Positions 9,183 through 17,165 of a stretch of 64,000 nucleotides of DNA are shown in pieces. The translations under genes were made by a program, and so were the position numbers. Source of the DNA: Gordonia westfalica (GTDB lineage: Bacteria; Actinomycetota; Actinomycetes; Mycobacteriales; Mycobacteriaceae). The stretch's first letter is position 1, and each line of letters opens with the position of its first letter. Where the stretch lies: contig NZ_FNLM01000036.1 of NCBI RefSeq assembly GCF_900105725.1, positions 496,001 to 560,000 of the forward strand, given 5' to 3'. The notes under the pieces were generated by a model, which made no database searches, was not told the origin of the DNA, and was given only the letters and a program-made list of their open reading frames with translations.

Positions 9183-9689
9183 ATGAAGTCACTCAAACGG
9201 GCCGTTGTCGGGGTGTTGGCTGCGGGGAGCATCGCAGCGGGCACGCTCGTGGGTGCTGCGCCCGCGCATGCCGCCGTCCCCAATCTTCAGATGACGGGCG
9301 GGGTCTACTGCCAGTTCGGAGCGCCGGGTACGCCGTGGAACCAGGCGTGGAGCATGACCCGGTTCATGCGGGTCACCGCGCGTGACGGCGAGTTCCGCAA
9401 CGTCACCCTGCAGGAGATCAACGGCGCGACGAAGTTCAAGTCGCAGCTGAAGAAGAACGAATCGCTGACGATCAAGACCACCTGGTTCGGGTGCTTCCCG
9501 TCGTCGATCGCCGGATACGCGATCTCCGACTACGCCGAGAACCTGACGGACAACGCCGGCTTCTGGTGGAACGTCCGACGCATCGACAACCCGCTCGACC
9601 GGTTCGGTACGGGCTCGTCCGCGTCGGCGGCGGCCCTGACGGGCGGCGGCACCGACGTCAAGGGAGTGCCCGCGATCCCCGGTCGCTAG
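9183..9689 (+). CDS. Small secreted protein of unknown function
   Basis: 168 residues. A classic Sec signal peptide: MKSLKRAV, a hydrophobic core to about residue 25, then the cleavage site AAPAHA-AVP. The mature part of about 135 residues contains two cysteines (YCQFG and FGCFPSS), possibly a disulfide, and many aromatic residues (WNQAWSMTRFMR, NAGFWWNVRR). I do not recognise the family; similar short exported proteins are common in Gordonia and Rhodococcus. The start ATG 9183 has a strong Shine-Dalgarno, CAGGAGG, 4-5 bases upstream. It lies between the siderophore importer operon and fprA, but nothing in its sequence shows an iron role. Confidence 0.8.
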   Translation: MKSLKRAVVGVLAAGSIAAGTLVGAAPAHAAVPNLQMTGGVYCQFGAPGTPWNQAWSMTRFMRVTARDGEFRNVTLQEINGATKFKSQLKKNESLTIKTTWFGCFPSSIAGYAISDYAENLTDNAGFWWNVRRIDNPLDRFGTGSSASAAALTGGGTDVKGVPAIPGR

Positions 9690-9707
9690 GCCCGGCGCAG
9701 GCGAACG

Positions 9708-9751
9708 AACGACGAGGGGCGACCGGTGAGAACCGGTCGCCCCTCGTCGTT
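9708..9751. terminator. Bidirectional terminator hairpin (20-bp perfect stem)
   Basis: AACGACGAGGGGCGACCGGT, a GAGA loop, then the exact complement, followed by GTTCT. It separates the secreted-protein gene from the convergent fprA. Confidence 0.9.
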
Positions 9752-9767
9752 GTTCTGGCGGTGTCGA

Positions 9768-11165
9768 TCAGGCCGACGGACGCGCCACCTTGGTGGGCTC
9801 CGACGCGGCGAGCATGTCTTCCCGCTCGACGACCTTCACGCGCTCACGGCCTTCGGCGGCACCGAGTGCGCGTTCGTGCTCGTCGAGGCGGTACCAGCCG
9901 TCCCACGTGGTGAACGGGATGTTCTTCGACTCGAGCAGCTCGATGATCGCGTCCTCGCCGGGCGTGGCGGGATCGAGGAGTTTCTCGGCCTCCATGTCCT
10001 TGAAGATGCAGTCGACGGTCTCGTTGGCGTCGCCCTTGGTGTGGCCGATGAGGCCGACCGGTCCGCGCTTGACCCAGCCGGTGGTGTAGACGCCGGTGAG
10101 CTGGCGGCCCTCGTCGAAGACGCGTCCGGCCTCGTTGGGGATGACCCCGGCCTGCGAGTCGAAGGGGATCTCGGGCAGGTTGTCCGAGAGGTAGCCGACC
10201 GCCCGGTAGACCGCGCCGACCTCCCAGTCGGTGATCTTGCCGGTCGGCTTGACGTTGCCGGTGCCGTCGAGCTGGGTGCGCTCGGTGCGCAGGCCGACGA
10301 CCTTGCCGTCTTCGCCGAGGATCTCGATGGGGCTTTCGAAGAAGTGCAGGAACAGCTTGTGGATCGCGCCCTGCTTGGGCTCGCGGATCGCGTAGTTCTC
10401 GATGATCGTCGCGACCTGGTCGGTGATCTTCGAGCCGCGGCGGGCGACGGTCGAACCCTCGTCGTAGTCGATGTCCTCGGGGTTGACGATGACCTCGATG
10501 TTCGGCGAGTGATCGAGCTCCTTGAGCTCGAGCGGGGTGAACTTGGCCTGGGCCGGTCCGCGGCGACCGAAGACGTGCACCTCGATCGCCTTGTTGGCCT
10601 TGAGGCCCTCGTAGACGTTGGCCGGGATCTCGGTCGGCAGCAGCTCGTCGCCGGTCTTGGCGAGAACGCGTGCCACGTCGAGGGCGACGTTGCCGACGCC
10701 GATGACGGCGACCTTCTCCTGCTCCAGCGGCCAGGTGCGCGGGAAGTCGGGGTGGCCGTCGTACCAGGCGACGAACTGCGCGGCGCCGTAGCTGCCCTCG
10801 AGGTCGATGCCCGGGATGTCGAGCGCGCGGTCGTCGGTGGCGCCGGTGGAGAAGATGATGGCGTCGTAGTGCTGCTTGAGCTCGGCGAGCGTGATGTCGG
10901 TGCCGTAGTCGACGTTGCCGAGCAGGCGGACCTGCGGCTTGTCGAGCACCTTGTGCAGCGCGGTGATGATGCCCTTGATGCGCGGGTGATCAGGCGCGAC
11001 GCCGTAACGGATCAGACCGAACGGAGCCGGCATACGCTCGTAGAGGTCGATGCTGACGCCGCGGTCCTTCGCGGAGTCGGACTTCATCAACGCGTCGGCG
11101 GCGTAGATCCCGGCGGGACCAGCACCGACGATCGCAACCCGCAGCGGGCGGCTGTTGTCGCTCAT
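9768..11165 (-). CDS. fprA: NADPH-ferredoxin reductase FprA
   Basis: 465 residues, close to the 456 of M. tuberculosis FprA (Rv3106), an adrenodoxin-reductase-like FAD enzyme that passes electrons from NADPH to ferredoxins. Seen: FAD-binding VAIVGAGPAGIYAADALM at the N-terminus; GVAPDHPRIK typical of this family; NADP-binding VAVIGVGNVALDVARVL near 155-170; C-terminal GWVKRGPVGLIGHTKGDANETV closing the FAD site. The start ATG 11163-11165 (MSDNSRPLR) puts the dinucleotide-binding motif at the usual distance; an upstream in-frame extension has no family support. Such reductases feed P450s and the Rieske oxygenases of steroid degradation. A GTGAGG palindrome lies 140 bp upstream. Confidence 0.93.
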   Translation of the reverse strand: MSDNSRPLRVAIVGAGPAGIYAADALMKSDSAKDRGVSIDLYERMPAPFGLIRYGVAPDHPRIKGIITALHKVLDKPQVRLLGNVDYGTDITLAELKQHYDAIIFSTGATDDRALDIPGIDLEGSYGAAQFVAWYDGHPDFPRTWPLEQEKVAVIGVGNVALDVARVLAKTGDELLPTEIPANVYEGLKANKAIEVHVFGRRGPAQAKFTPLELKELDHSPNIEVIVNPEDIDYDEGSTVARRGSKITDQVATIIENYAIREPKQGAIHKLFLHFFESPIEILGEDGKVVGLRTERTQLDGTGNVKPTGKITDWEVGAVYRAVGYLSDNLPEIPFDSQAGVIPNEAGRVFDEGRQLTGVYTTGWVKRGPVGLIGHTKGDANETVDCIFKDMEAEKLLDPATPGEDAIIELLESKNIPFTTWDGWYRLDEHERALGAAEGRERVKVVEREDMLAASEPTKVARPSA

Positions 11166-11303
11166 GGAGTAGGTGTCTTCCGTTGCTCGGCGCGCCCCGA
11201 CGCAGGAACAGGATTCCGGAACCCTGGATCCTACTGTCGACACGCTTGGATAAGGCCTATCCCTTCTACGGTAGGCGCTTGGTGTCTGCGACCAAAATTA
11301 GCT

Positions 11304-11319
11304 GTGAGGTAATCCTCAC
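11304..11319. promoter_or_regulatory. GTGAGG-TAAT-CCTCAC palindrome upstream of fprA
   Basis: A perfect 6-bp-arm palindrome with a TAAT centre in an A/T-rich stretch upstream of fprA. Aligned one base in, it agrees with the IdeR consensus at about 13 of 19 positions, so it may be an iron box or another operator. Confidence 0.4.
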
Positions 11320-11344
11320 TTCTCGACGTCATCGTGATGGCGGC

Positions 11345-11450
11345 GTCGGCGCGCCCCTCATCGCGAGTCGGCGGCGGTCGCGATTAGTCCGACGGCCGTC
11401 GGCGCGCTCCTCATCGCGAGTCGGCGGCGGTCGCGATTAGTCCGACGGCC
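11345..11450. repeat. 53-bp tandem duplication of the 3' end of the siderophore-binding gene
   Basis: Bases 11345-11397 and 11398-11450 are the same 53-bp unit with one difference. The right copy holds the last codons (LIATAADSR) and stop of the binding-protein gene; the left copy repeats those codons and stop downstream of it. Confidence 0.9.
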
Positions 11451-12436
11451 TGACCGGCCACCCACGGGATCGTGAGCAGCGTCGGTACCGACATGGCGCT
11501 GCCGACTTCCTGCGGCAGGTAGGCGACGCGTCCGGAACGCGCCACCTCGAGACGGGTGAACGCCGGGTTCGAGCGCAGCTTGTCGTTGGAGCCCTGCCAG
11601 TCCACGGCGACGACGATGTCCGCAGAGTCGAGACGGTCGAGGCTCTCGGCGGGCAGTTCGCCGTAGAACCCGCTGGTGATCGCATCCCGCAGAGAGGGCG
11701 GATAGACGAGGCCGTAACCCGCGAGGGTCTGTGCGCGGCCGTCCCCGGGTCCGTACACCGAGACGCCGCCCGTCGGGCTCGCGGTCACGACGACGGCGGT
11801 CTTGCCCGCGAACTGCGGATTCTTCGCCCGGATGCCCGCGAGGAAGGACTCGGTCTCGCCGACCTTGCGCCGGGCGAGGTCGGGTTGCCCGATCGCGGTG
11901 CCGATCTGGATCGTCTGCGCATCCCACGGCACCTGCCAGGGCTCGAACCGCGCCTGCCGGAGGATGGTCGGCGCGGTCTTGCTGAGCAGTTCGAACTGGT
12001 CGCGGGTGGGATCGGCGCCGACCGCGGTGATCAGATCCGGGCGGGTGGCGAGGGCCTTGGGGATCTCGTCACCGAGAGCCGCCGAGGAGTTGGAGAGGAC
12101 CACCGGCTTCGCGTCGCCGATGAGTTCGGCGTTCCACGGCGCGGTGGCCTGGTCGGGATCGGCGAAGGGGGCGATCGTCGTCGGCATGACACCGAGGGCC
12201 AGCAGTGTGTCCCCGTCGCCGACGCCGAGCGCGGCGATCCGCGTGGGTGCCTTCTCCACGATCGCCGGCGCGTAGGCCTGTTGCACCGTCACGGGTATCG
12301 CGCCCGCTTCCGGGGTGGGCACGCGCGCCGAAGCGTCGGCGACGTCCTCCTCGGGTGCCGAGCAGGAGGAGACCACCAGCGCGGCCGCGATCGCCGCGAG
12401 CAGGAGTCCGAACAGTCGATGGGTGAGCGAACGCAT
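11411..12436 (-). CDS. Iron-siderophore ABC transporter substrate-binding lipoprotein
   Basis: 341 residues. A lipoprotein signal peptide with lipobox VVSSC places Cys at about residue 26, so the mature protein is lipid-anchored outside the membrane. It has the FecB/FhuD-type two-lobe fold: IAALGVGDGDTLLALGVMP (lobe 1), RPDLITAVGADPTRDQFELLSKTAPTI, and the C-terminal lobe with ADIVVAVDWQGSNDKL. This class delivers ferric siderophore to FecCD permeases and very likely serves the importer encoded at 6005-9011, from which it is separated by fprA and the secreted-protein gene. A degenerate iron box lies at 12464-12482. The last 40 bases are tandemly duplicated downstream. Confidence 0.92.
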   Translation of the reverse strand: MRSLTHRLFGLLLAAIAAALVVSSCSAPEEDVADASARVPTPEAGAIPVTVQQAYAPAIVEKAPTRIAALGVGDGDTLLALGVMPTTIAPFADPDQATAPWNAELIGDAKPVVLSNSSAALGDEIPKALATRPDLITAVGADPTRDQFELLSKTAPTILRQARFEPWQVPWDAQTIQIGTAIGQPDLARRKVGETESFLAGIRAKNPQFAGKTAVVVTASPTGGVSVYGPGDGRAQTLAGYGLVYPPSLRDAITSGFYGELPAESLDRLDSADIVVAVDWQGSNDKLRSNPAFTRLEVARSGRVAYLPQEVGSAMSVPTLLTIPWVAGQAVGLIATAADSR

Positions 12437-12463
12437 GAGGTCCTCGCCGGTCGGCAGCAGTTG

Positions 12464-12482
12464 TTAGGGCCACCTTACTGAT
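12464..12482 (-). promoter_or_regulatory. Degenerate IdeR-like iron box before the siderophore-binding gene
   Basis: TTAGGGCCACCTTACTGAT. The outer TTAGG and the CCTTAC half fit the IdeR consensus (12 of 19), the centre does not. It lies 28 bp upstream of the start codon. Confidence 0.4.
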
Positions 12483-12572
12483 CGCGGTCGGTGGCGCCCC
12501 CCGCGATTCGGCCGCAGGGCTGCGCCGACGCCGGGCGGAGATCACACCCGGTCGGTCGATACACTTCGCGCC

Positions 12573-13169
12573 ATGGCCAAAGCTGCAGGCGGGGGCCCCG
12601 ACAACAAGCCCTCCGGTAAGGGCGCCGCATCCCGGAACACCTCACGGGGCGCTGCGTCCTCGAAGAAGCCTGCGTCCGGGAAGGTCGGATCGCCGAACGA
12701 GGACGTCGACGCCGCCCTCGTCGAGGAGGCGCCGCCCAGTTGGAAGAACGCGTGGCCGTTCTTCGCCGCGGCGGGATTCGTCGGACTGGTGGTGCTCGCG
12801 ATCGTGCTCTCCAGCATCTCGCGGCCGGCGGAGGAACGGGTCAGCGACGACGCGCGGGTCCAATACGCCATCAACGACCTGTACACGGCCAAGAACGGCC
12901 CGAACTACGTCGAGTACCGCGCGAATACATGTGAGGCCGATCTGAACATGCCAGGCTTCCCCGCCGAGGCGCAGTTCGTCGCCGAGAACCAGGCGTCGCT
13001 GGACAAGAACGGCCACATCGAGATCCCCGAGATCACCGACCTGGTGGTCGACGGTGACCGGGCGACCGTGAAGGTCCATTGGCACTATAAGAACACTCCC
13101 GACGACAAGCAGGTCGTCGAGACGACCGTGATTCGCGAGAACGGCGAATGGAAGGTGTGCTCATCATGA
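12573..13169 (+). CDS. Single-pass membrane protein of unknown function linked to rhodanese and metZ
   Basis: 198 residues. A Ser/Ala/Lys/Gly-rich cytoplasmic N-terminus (about 1-60) is followed by one membrane helix (AWPFFAAAGFVGLVVLAIVL, about 63-82). An extracytoplasmic domain of about 110 residues follows, with two cysteines (ANTCEADLN and KVCSS) and an NTF2/Mce-associated-like strand pattern (DRATVKVHWHYKNTPDD). Function unknown. Its stop overlaps the rhodanese start by 4 bp (ATGA), and rhodanese overlaps metZ, so the three are one operon. In M. tuberculosis rhodanese and metZ are neighbours as Rv0390 and Rv0391; this membrane protein may be a partner in that sulfur operon. Confidence 0.8.
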   Translation: MAKAAGGGPDNKPSGKGAASRNTSRGAASSKKPASGKVGSPNEDVDAALVEEAPPSWKNAWPFFAAAGFVGLVVLAIVLSSISRPAEERVSDDARVQYAINDLYTAKNGPNYVEYRANTCEADLNMPGFPAEAQFVAENQASLDKNGHIEIPEITDLVVDGDRATVKVHWHYKNTPDDKQVVETTVIRENGEWKVCSS

Positions 13170-13579
13170 CCTATGCCGGCGACCTGACCCCCCTCGAGGC
13201 ATGGGAGAAGCTCGAGAACAACCCCGACGCGGTCCTCGTCGACTGTCGGACGCAGGCCGAATGGTCGTTCGTCGGCGTCCCCGACCTCGAGGTGCTGGGC
13301 AAGCGCACGATCTTCGCCGAGTGGACGACGTTCCCCGAGGGCCGGCGCAACGAGCAGTTCGTCGCGCAGCTGCGCGACGCCGGGGTCACCGATGACAACG
13401 AGGTCATCTTCCTCTGCCGCTCGGGCCATCGATCGATCGGTGCGGCCGAGGCGGCGACCGCCGACGGAATCGGCAAGGCCTACAACGTGGTCGACGGGTT
13501 CGAGGGTGCCCTCGACAGCAACGACCATCGGGGCGCGTCCGGGTGGCGTGCCGAGAATCTGCCGTGGAGGCAATCGTGA
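13166..13579 (+). CDS. Rhodanese-like sulfurtransferase (Rv0390-like)
   Basis: 137 residues, a single rhodanese domain. The active-site loop CRSGHRS (catalytic Cys about residue 88) is intact, and the substrate-strand motif VLVDCRTQAEW is present. It transfers sulfane sulfur as a persulfide. Start ATG 13166 overlaps the upstream stop by 4 bp; its own stop overlaps the metZ GTG. Fusion-like coupling to metZ suggests it handles sulfide or persulfide for homocysteine synthesis, an inference from position. Confidence 0.9.
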   Translation: MTYAGDLTPLEAWEKLENNPDAVLVDCRTQAEWSFVGVPDLEVLGKRTIFAEWTTFPEGRRNEQFVAQLRDAGVTDDNEVIFLCRSGHRSIGAAEAATADGIGKAYNVVDGFEGALDSNDHRGASGWRAENLPWRQS

Positions 13580-14793
13580 GTGCTGATCTGTCCGTGGGTC
13601 GTGAACTGCCGGAAGGTCTTTCGCCCGACACCATCGCCGTTCGCGGCGGCCTCGTCCGCTCCGGGTTCCACGAGACCGCCGAGGCGCTCTACCTGACCAG
13701 CGGATACGTCTACGACTCCGCCGAGGCCGCCGAGCGCGCCTTCACCGGCGAGGACCAGCGGTTCGTCTACTCCCGGTACGGCAACCCGACCGTGCACATG
13801 TTCCAGGAGCGCCTGCGTCAGCTCGAAGGTGCGGAGGCCTGCTTCGCGACCGCAAGCGGCATGGCCGCGGTGTTCGTCGCGCTCGGCGCCCTGCTGAAGG
13901 CCGGCGACCGGCTCGTCGCCGCCCGCAGCCTGTTCGGCTCATGCTTCGTGGTGTGTAACGAGATCCTGCCGCGCTGGGGCATCGAGACCGAGTTCGTCGA
14001 CGGCGAAGACCTCGAGCAGTGGGAACGCGCATTGTCGAAGCCGACCGACGCGGTGTTCTTCGAGACCCCGTCGAACCCGATGCAGACGCTCGTCGACGTC
14101 GCCAAGGTGTCCGAACTGGCCCACGCCGCGGGCGCGAAGGTGGTGCTGGACAACGTCTTCGCCACCCCGCTGCTGCAGCGCGGCCTGGAACTCGGCGCCG
14201 ACGTCATCGTCTACTCGGGCACCAAGCACATCGACGGCCAGGGGCGCGTCATGGGCGGCGCCGTCCTCGGCACCAAGGAATACATCGACGGCCCGGTCCA
14301 GCAACTGATGCGTCACACCGGTCCGGCGCTGAGCCCGTTCAACGCCTGGACATTGGTCAAGGGACTCGAGACGATGCGCCTGCGGGTCGACGCCTCGGTC
14401 GCCTCGGCGCTGCGCATCGCGGAGTTCCTGGAAGCCGATCCGCGGGTTCGCTGGGTGAAATACCCGTTCCTGCAGTCACATCCGCAGTACGAACTCGCCA
14501 AGAGCCAGATGTCCGGCGGTGGCACCGTGGTGACCTTCGAGCTCAACGACCACGACGGCATCGACGGCAAGAAGCGCGCCTTCGAGGTGCTCAATGCCCT
14601 GCAGGTCATCGACATCTCCAACAATCTGGGTGACTCCAAGTCGCTGATCACCCACCCGGCCACCACCACGCACCGCGCGATGGGACCAGAGGGACGTGCC
14701 GCGATCGGACTCAGCGACTCGGTCGTCCGGCTCTCCGTCGGCCTCGAGGGCATCGACGACCTGCTCGCAGACCTGGATCAGGCGCTCGGCTGA
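13576..14793 (+). CDS. metZ: O-succinylhomoserine sulfhydrylase MetZ
   Basis: 405 residues, Cys/Met-metabolism PLP enzyme family. The PLP lysine is K217 in VIVYSGTKHIDGQG; other family signatures are VYSRYGNPTV near residue 65 and LVKGLETMRLRV. It joins O-succinylhomoserine with sulfide to give homocysteine (direct sulfhydrylation). The text matches MetZ (Rv0391) more closely than MetB or MetY, but activity cannot be assigned from sequence alone. Start GTG 13576 overlaps the rhodanese TGA. A terminator region follows. Confidence 0.92.
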   Translation: MSADLSVGRELPEGLSPDTIAVRGGLVRSGFHETAEALYLTSGYVYDSAEAAERAFTGEDQRFVYSRYGNPTVHMFQERLRQLEGAEACFATASGMAAVFVALGALLKAGDRLVAARSLFGSCFVVCNEILPRWGIETEFVDGEDLEQWERALSKPTDAVFFETPSNPMQTLVDVAKVSELAHAAGAKVVLDNVFATPLLQRGLELGADVIVYSGTKHIDGQGRVMGGAVLGTKEYIDGPVQQLMRHTGPALSPFNAWTLVKGLETMRLRVDASVASALRIAEFLEADPRVRWVKYPFLQSHPQYELAKSQMSGGGTVVTFELNDHDGIDGKKRAFEVLNALQVIDISNNLGDSKSLITHPATTTHRAMGPEGRAAIGLSDSVVRLSVGLEGIDDLLADLDQALG

Positions 14794-14794
14794 C

Positions 14795-14870
14795 CGGCAA
14801 ACCCACCCTTTTTCCGCAGAATCACCACCCCTCGGGGTGCTGGGTTTGCCGAAAAAGGGTGGGTTTCTGG
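14795..14870. terminator. Terminator region with two alternative long hairpins
   Basis: GGCAAACCCA (14796-14805) pairs with TGGGTTTGCC (14841-14850), and AAACCCACCCTTTTTC (14799-14814) with GAAAAAGGGTGGGTTT (14851-14866). The two pairings exclude each other. Either can close over an inner CACCCC/GGGGTG hairpin. It lies between convergent genes. Confidence 0.75.
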
Positions 14871-14885
14871 CTGGCGGCTAGCCTC

Positions 14886-15830
14886 TCAGCCGTTCCGGGC
14901 CTCCCACGCCCGGCGTACCGCGCTCGGGATACGGCCTTTCGCCGGGACCTCGATGCCTTGGGCGGTCGCCCATGCGCGGATCTGCGCGGGAGTGGCTTCC
15001 GGACCCGCGAGACTCTCGACGACGGCTTCGGTGCCGACCGCCAGTCGCCACTCATGAAGTGCGGCGCCAAGCCAGCGATAGGTCCACTCCTCGGCGAGTT
15101 TTCGGTTGTCGCAGAACACGATCGGCACCGACGGGAACCGAACCTGGGCTTCGGCGACTGCCTCGGCCAGTGGCGAGGCTGCGACGTGTTCGTGGTTGAA
15201 GATCTTGCTGTAGGCCGCTTCGACGACGACCGCCGCACGGTGTAGGCCAGCGAGGTCCGCGAGCTGGTAGGTGAATTTCCCCGACATCAGGCCACCGGCG
15301 AGGTCGTCGATCGATTTTCGTTCGACCGCGGCGACGACGGTGTCCCCCTCGACGATCGCGTAGTCGCCGGCGGACAGCCGGCGCCGGGTGGTGGTCGCCT
15401 GCTGGTGACCGAACGAGTACGCGTACTTCTCGCCGGAGTCGACGACGATCTCGAGAGCCTGTCCGTGGGCCCGGGCTGTGGGTAGGGCTACGTTGGGTCG
15501 AGCTTGTTTGGTGGTACGACGCGATTGCCAGAAGATCATCTCTCGGCCCCGTGCGCGCGTCAGGACGAATTGTGACCGGTTCTCGCGGGCGCGGTCGAGG
15601 ACGAGATCGATGGCGGCGCCGCGTCGTGAGACCGATCGAACCGGATGGGTCTCGACGATCTCCGGTTCCGCGGGCCACTCGAGTGCCCGGTGACAGTAGA
15701 TCTTCGTCGCGCGGGGCCAGGTGTCACGGACCTTGAGCACGATTCCATTGGGGCCGAGGGGAATCCGCACGAGATAGGGCAGCGTCGACCCTTCTTCGGG
15801 GTTTCGCGCCACGACGAAATCGTCGATCAT
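14886..15830 (-). CDS. ERCC4-type nuclease domain fused to an Lsr2-like DNA-binding domain
   Basis: 314 residues. The middle carries the XPF/ERCC4 nuclease pattern: D131, GDY (155-157), then ERK-SID-D (E170 R171 K172, D176), the ERKxxxD core. The last 30 residues (PAQIRAWATAQGIEVPAKGRIPSAV) match the C-terminal domain of Lsr2, whose RGR-type loop inserts into the minor groove of AT-rich DNA. The N-terminal 100 residues are unassigned. No XPF helicase part and no HhH domain. The architecture suggests a nuclease, or nuclease-like protein, directed to AT-rich, possibly xenogeneic, DNA. That role is inferred. The start ATG is 15828-15830. The gene is close to the convergent metZ but in its own unit. 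Confidence 0.85.
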   Translation of the reverse strand: MIDDFVVARNPEEGSTLPYLVRIPLGPNGIVLKVRDTWPRATKIYCHRALEWPAEPEIVETHPVRSVSRRGAAIDLVLDRARENRSQFVLTRARGREMIFWQSRRTTKQARPNVALPTARAHGQALEIVVDSGEKYAYSFGHQQATTTRRRLSAGDYAIVEGDTVVAAVERKSIDDLAGGLMSGKFTYQLADLAGLHRAAVVVEAAYSKIFNHEHVAASPLAEAVAEAQVRFPSVPIVFCDNRKLAEEWTYRWLGAALHEWRLAVGTEAVVESLAGPEATPAQIRAWATAQGIEVPAKGRIPSAVRRAWEARNG

Positions 15831-15846
15831 CGTCGACGATCGTAAC

Positions 15847-16941
15847 TCAGATCGCTCTCATCCCGAGCGCGTTCAGCACAGTCCTCAACTTGAACGCGGT
15901 CTCGTCCAGTTCCGCCTGCGGATCGGAGTGTTCGACGATGCCGCCGCCGGCCCACGTCCGCAGGCTCCGACCATCGGCTGCGAGTTCGGCGCAGCGGATG
16001 GTGACCATCCATTCGCCGTCCCCGGCGGCGTCGCACCAGCCGACGGTGCCGGCATAGAAGCCCCGATCACCTTCGACGTCGCGGATGATCTGGGCGGCAA
16101 CATCACTCGGGGTTCCGCAGACGGCGGGTGTGGGTCCCAGGAGTAGGGCCAGGTCGAGTGCGGTGGTCGCCGGGTCGCGCAGCGTCGCACGGATCGGGGT
16201 GGCCAGATGCCACATCTCCCCGGTCGACTCGAGCTGTGGTGTCGACGGTGCGTCGACGTCGTCGCAGAGGTGCCCAAGGCGTTCGCGAAGATGGTCGACG
16301 ACGAAGGCGTGCTCGGCGAGATCCTTTGCCGAGGATGCCAATTCGTCGGCGGTCGCACGGTCGGCCGCCGGGTCGGCGGACCGCGGTGCCGAACCCGCAT
16401 ACGGGTGGCAGGTCACCGTCGAGCCCGACTTGCGCAGTAGTGCTTCGGGACTCGCGCCGAGCAGCCATGAGCCCGAACCCGTTGCGGCGCCGAGATCGAC
16501 AGCAAACGCGTTGTGTCCGGCGTTTCCGCCGGCGAGTGCGTCGAGGAATTCGGCCGGCCGGATCTGTTCGTCGAGCACCAGGTCCACACTGCGCGCGAGC
16601 ACGACCTTCCCGACGTCGCCGGCGACGATGCGTTTGACCGCGTGCGCGATGCGTTCGCGATGCTCGTCGGCGTCGGGGTGAAGCACGGTCGATACCGCTC
16701 GCCGGGACAGTGGCGCACTCCCGGTCAGGGGAGCCTCGCCGGTCTGCAGGCGGGCGGGGGCGACCAGCGCCGCCGGGTCGCGGACATCGAACGGGATCGC
16801 CCCGGTCAGCGCCTCGACCTCGCCCGCCCGCAGCGCAGCGGACGCCTCGTCGACGTCGGTGAACGACCGGACCACCCCTTCGCCCCGCACGGTGCCGTGC
16901 GGGCGCGACAACACGAAGACCTCACTCGATGTCGGTGACAC
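15847..16941 (-). CDS. Isochorismate synthase (EntC/MenF/DhbC family)
   Basis: 364 residues, chorismate-binding family. Seen in order: GDVGKVVLARS (about 110-120), WLLGASPEALLR, AGSAPR, the core LASSAKDLAEHAFVVDHLRERLG, GEMWHLATPI, LLGPTPAVCGTPSDVA, FYAGTVGWCDAAGDGEW and RCAEL followed by AGGGIVEHSDPQAELDET. It isomerises chorismate to isochorismate, the first step to menaquinone or to salicylate/dihydroxybenzoate siderophores. The strong iron box at 16954-16972 points to the siderophore branch. No other siderophore biosynthesis gene is nearby. Start GTG 16939-16941. Confidence 0.9.
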   Translation of the reverse strand: MSPTSSEVFVLSRPHGTVRGEGVVRSFTDVDEASAALRAGEVEALTGAIPFDVRDPAALVAPARLQTGEAPLTGSAPLSRRAVSTVLHPDADEHRERIAHAVKRIVAGDVGKVVLARSVDLVLDEQIRPAEFLDALAGGNAGHNAFAVDLGAATGSGSWLLGASPEALLRKSGSTVTCHPYAGSAPRSADPAADRATADELASSAKDLAEHAFVVDHLRERLGHLCDDVDAPSTPQLESTGEMWHLATPIRATLRDPATTALDLALLLGPTPAVCGTPSDVAAQIIRDVEGDRGFYAGTVGWCDAAGDGEWMVTIRCAELAADGRSLRTWAGGGIVEHSDPQAELDETAFKLRTVLNALGMRAI

Positions 16942-16953
16942 GACAGCCAGGGT

Positions 16954-16972
16954 ACAGGTAAGCCTGCCCTAA
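16954..16972 (-). promoter_or_regulatory. IdeR/DtxR iron box upstream of isochorismate synthase
   Basis: ACAGGTAAGCCTGCCCTAA agrees with TWAGGTWAGSCTWACCTWA at about 15 of 19 positions, the best iron box in the window. It lies 12 bp before the start codon. Confidence 0.65.
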
Positions 16973-17032
16973 CTTCGAATCACGGTGATCCTAAATTGAC
17001 ACCTCGTGGCGGGATCCGCGAACCTTGTCGCA

Positions 17033-17110
17033 GGTCATGAGTGCCAGTGACAAGCCCCGGCTCGCTGGTCGGCAACCCTCCTCCACGGTGGGGTGCTCCG
17101 GGTGACGACC
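17033..17110 (+). ncRNA. SAM-IV riboswitch
   Basis: The stretch GGTCATGAGTGCCAG at 17033, CAAGCCCCGGC, CTGGTCGGCAACCCTCC, CACGGTGGGGTGC and the closing GGGTGACGACC at 17110 reproduces the SAM-IV aptamer: the outer helix GGTCaTGA/GGTGACGACC-like arms, the GCCAG/CTGGt helix, and the conserved GGCAACCCTCC joined to GGTGGGGTGC. SAM-IV riboswitches are largely actinobacterial and turn off sulfur or methionine genes when SAM is plentiful. It lies 55 bp upstream of the ATG of the class V aminotransferase-like gene, in the same direction. Confidence 0.9.
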
Positions 17111-17165
17111 CGGCTGCGTTCGAACCCGAACGCGGCAAGTGTGGATTTCTCGAGGAGTTCTCGTC

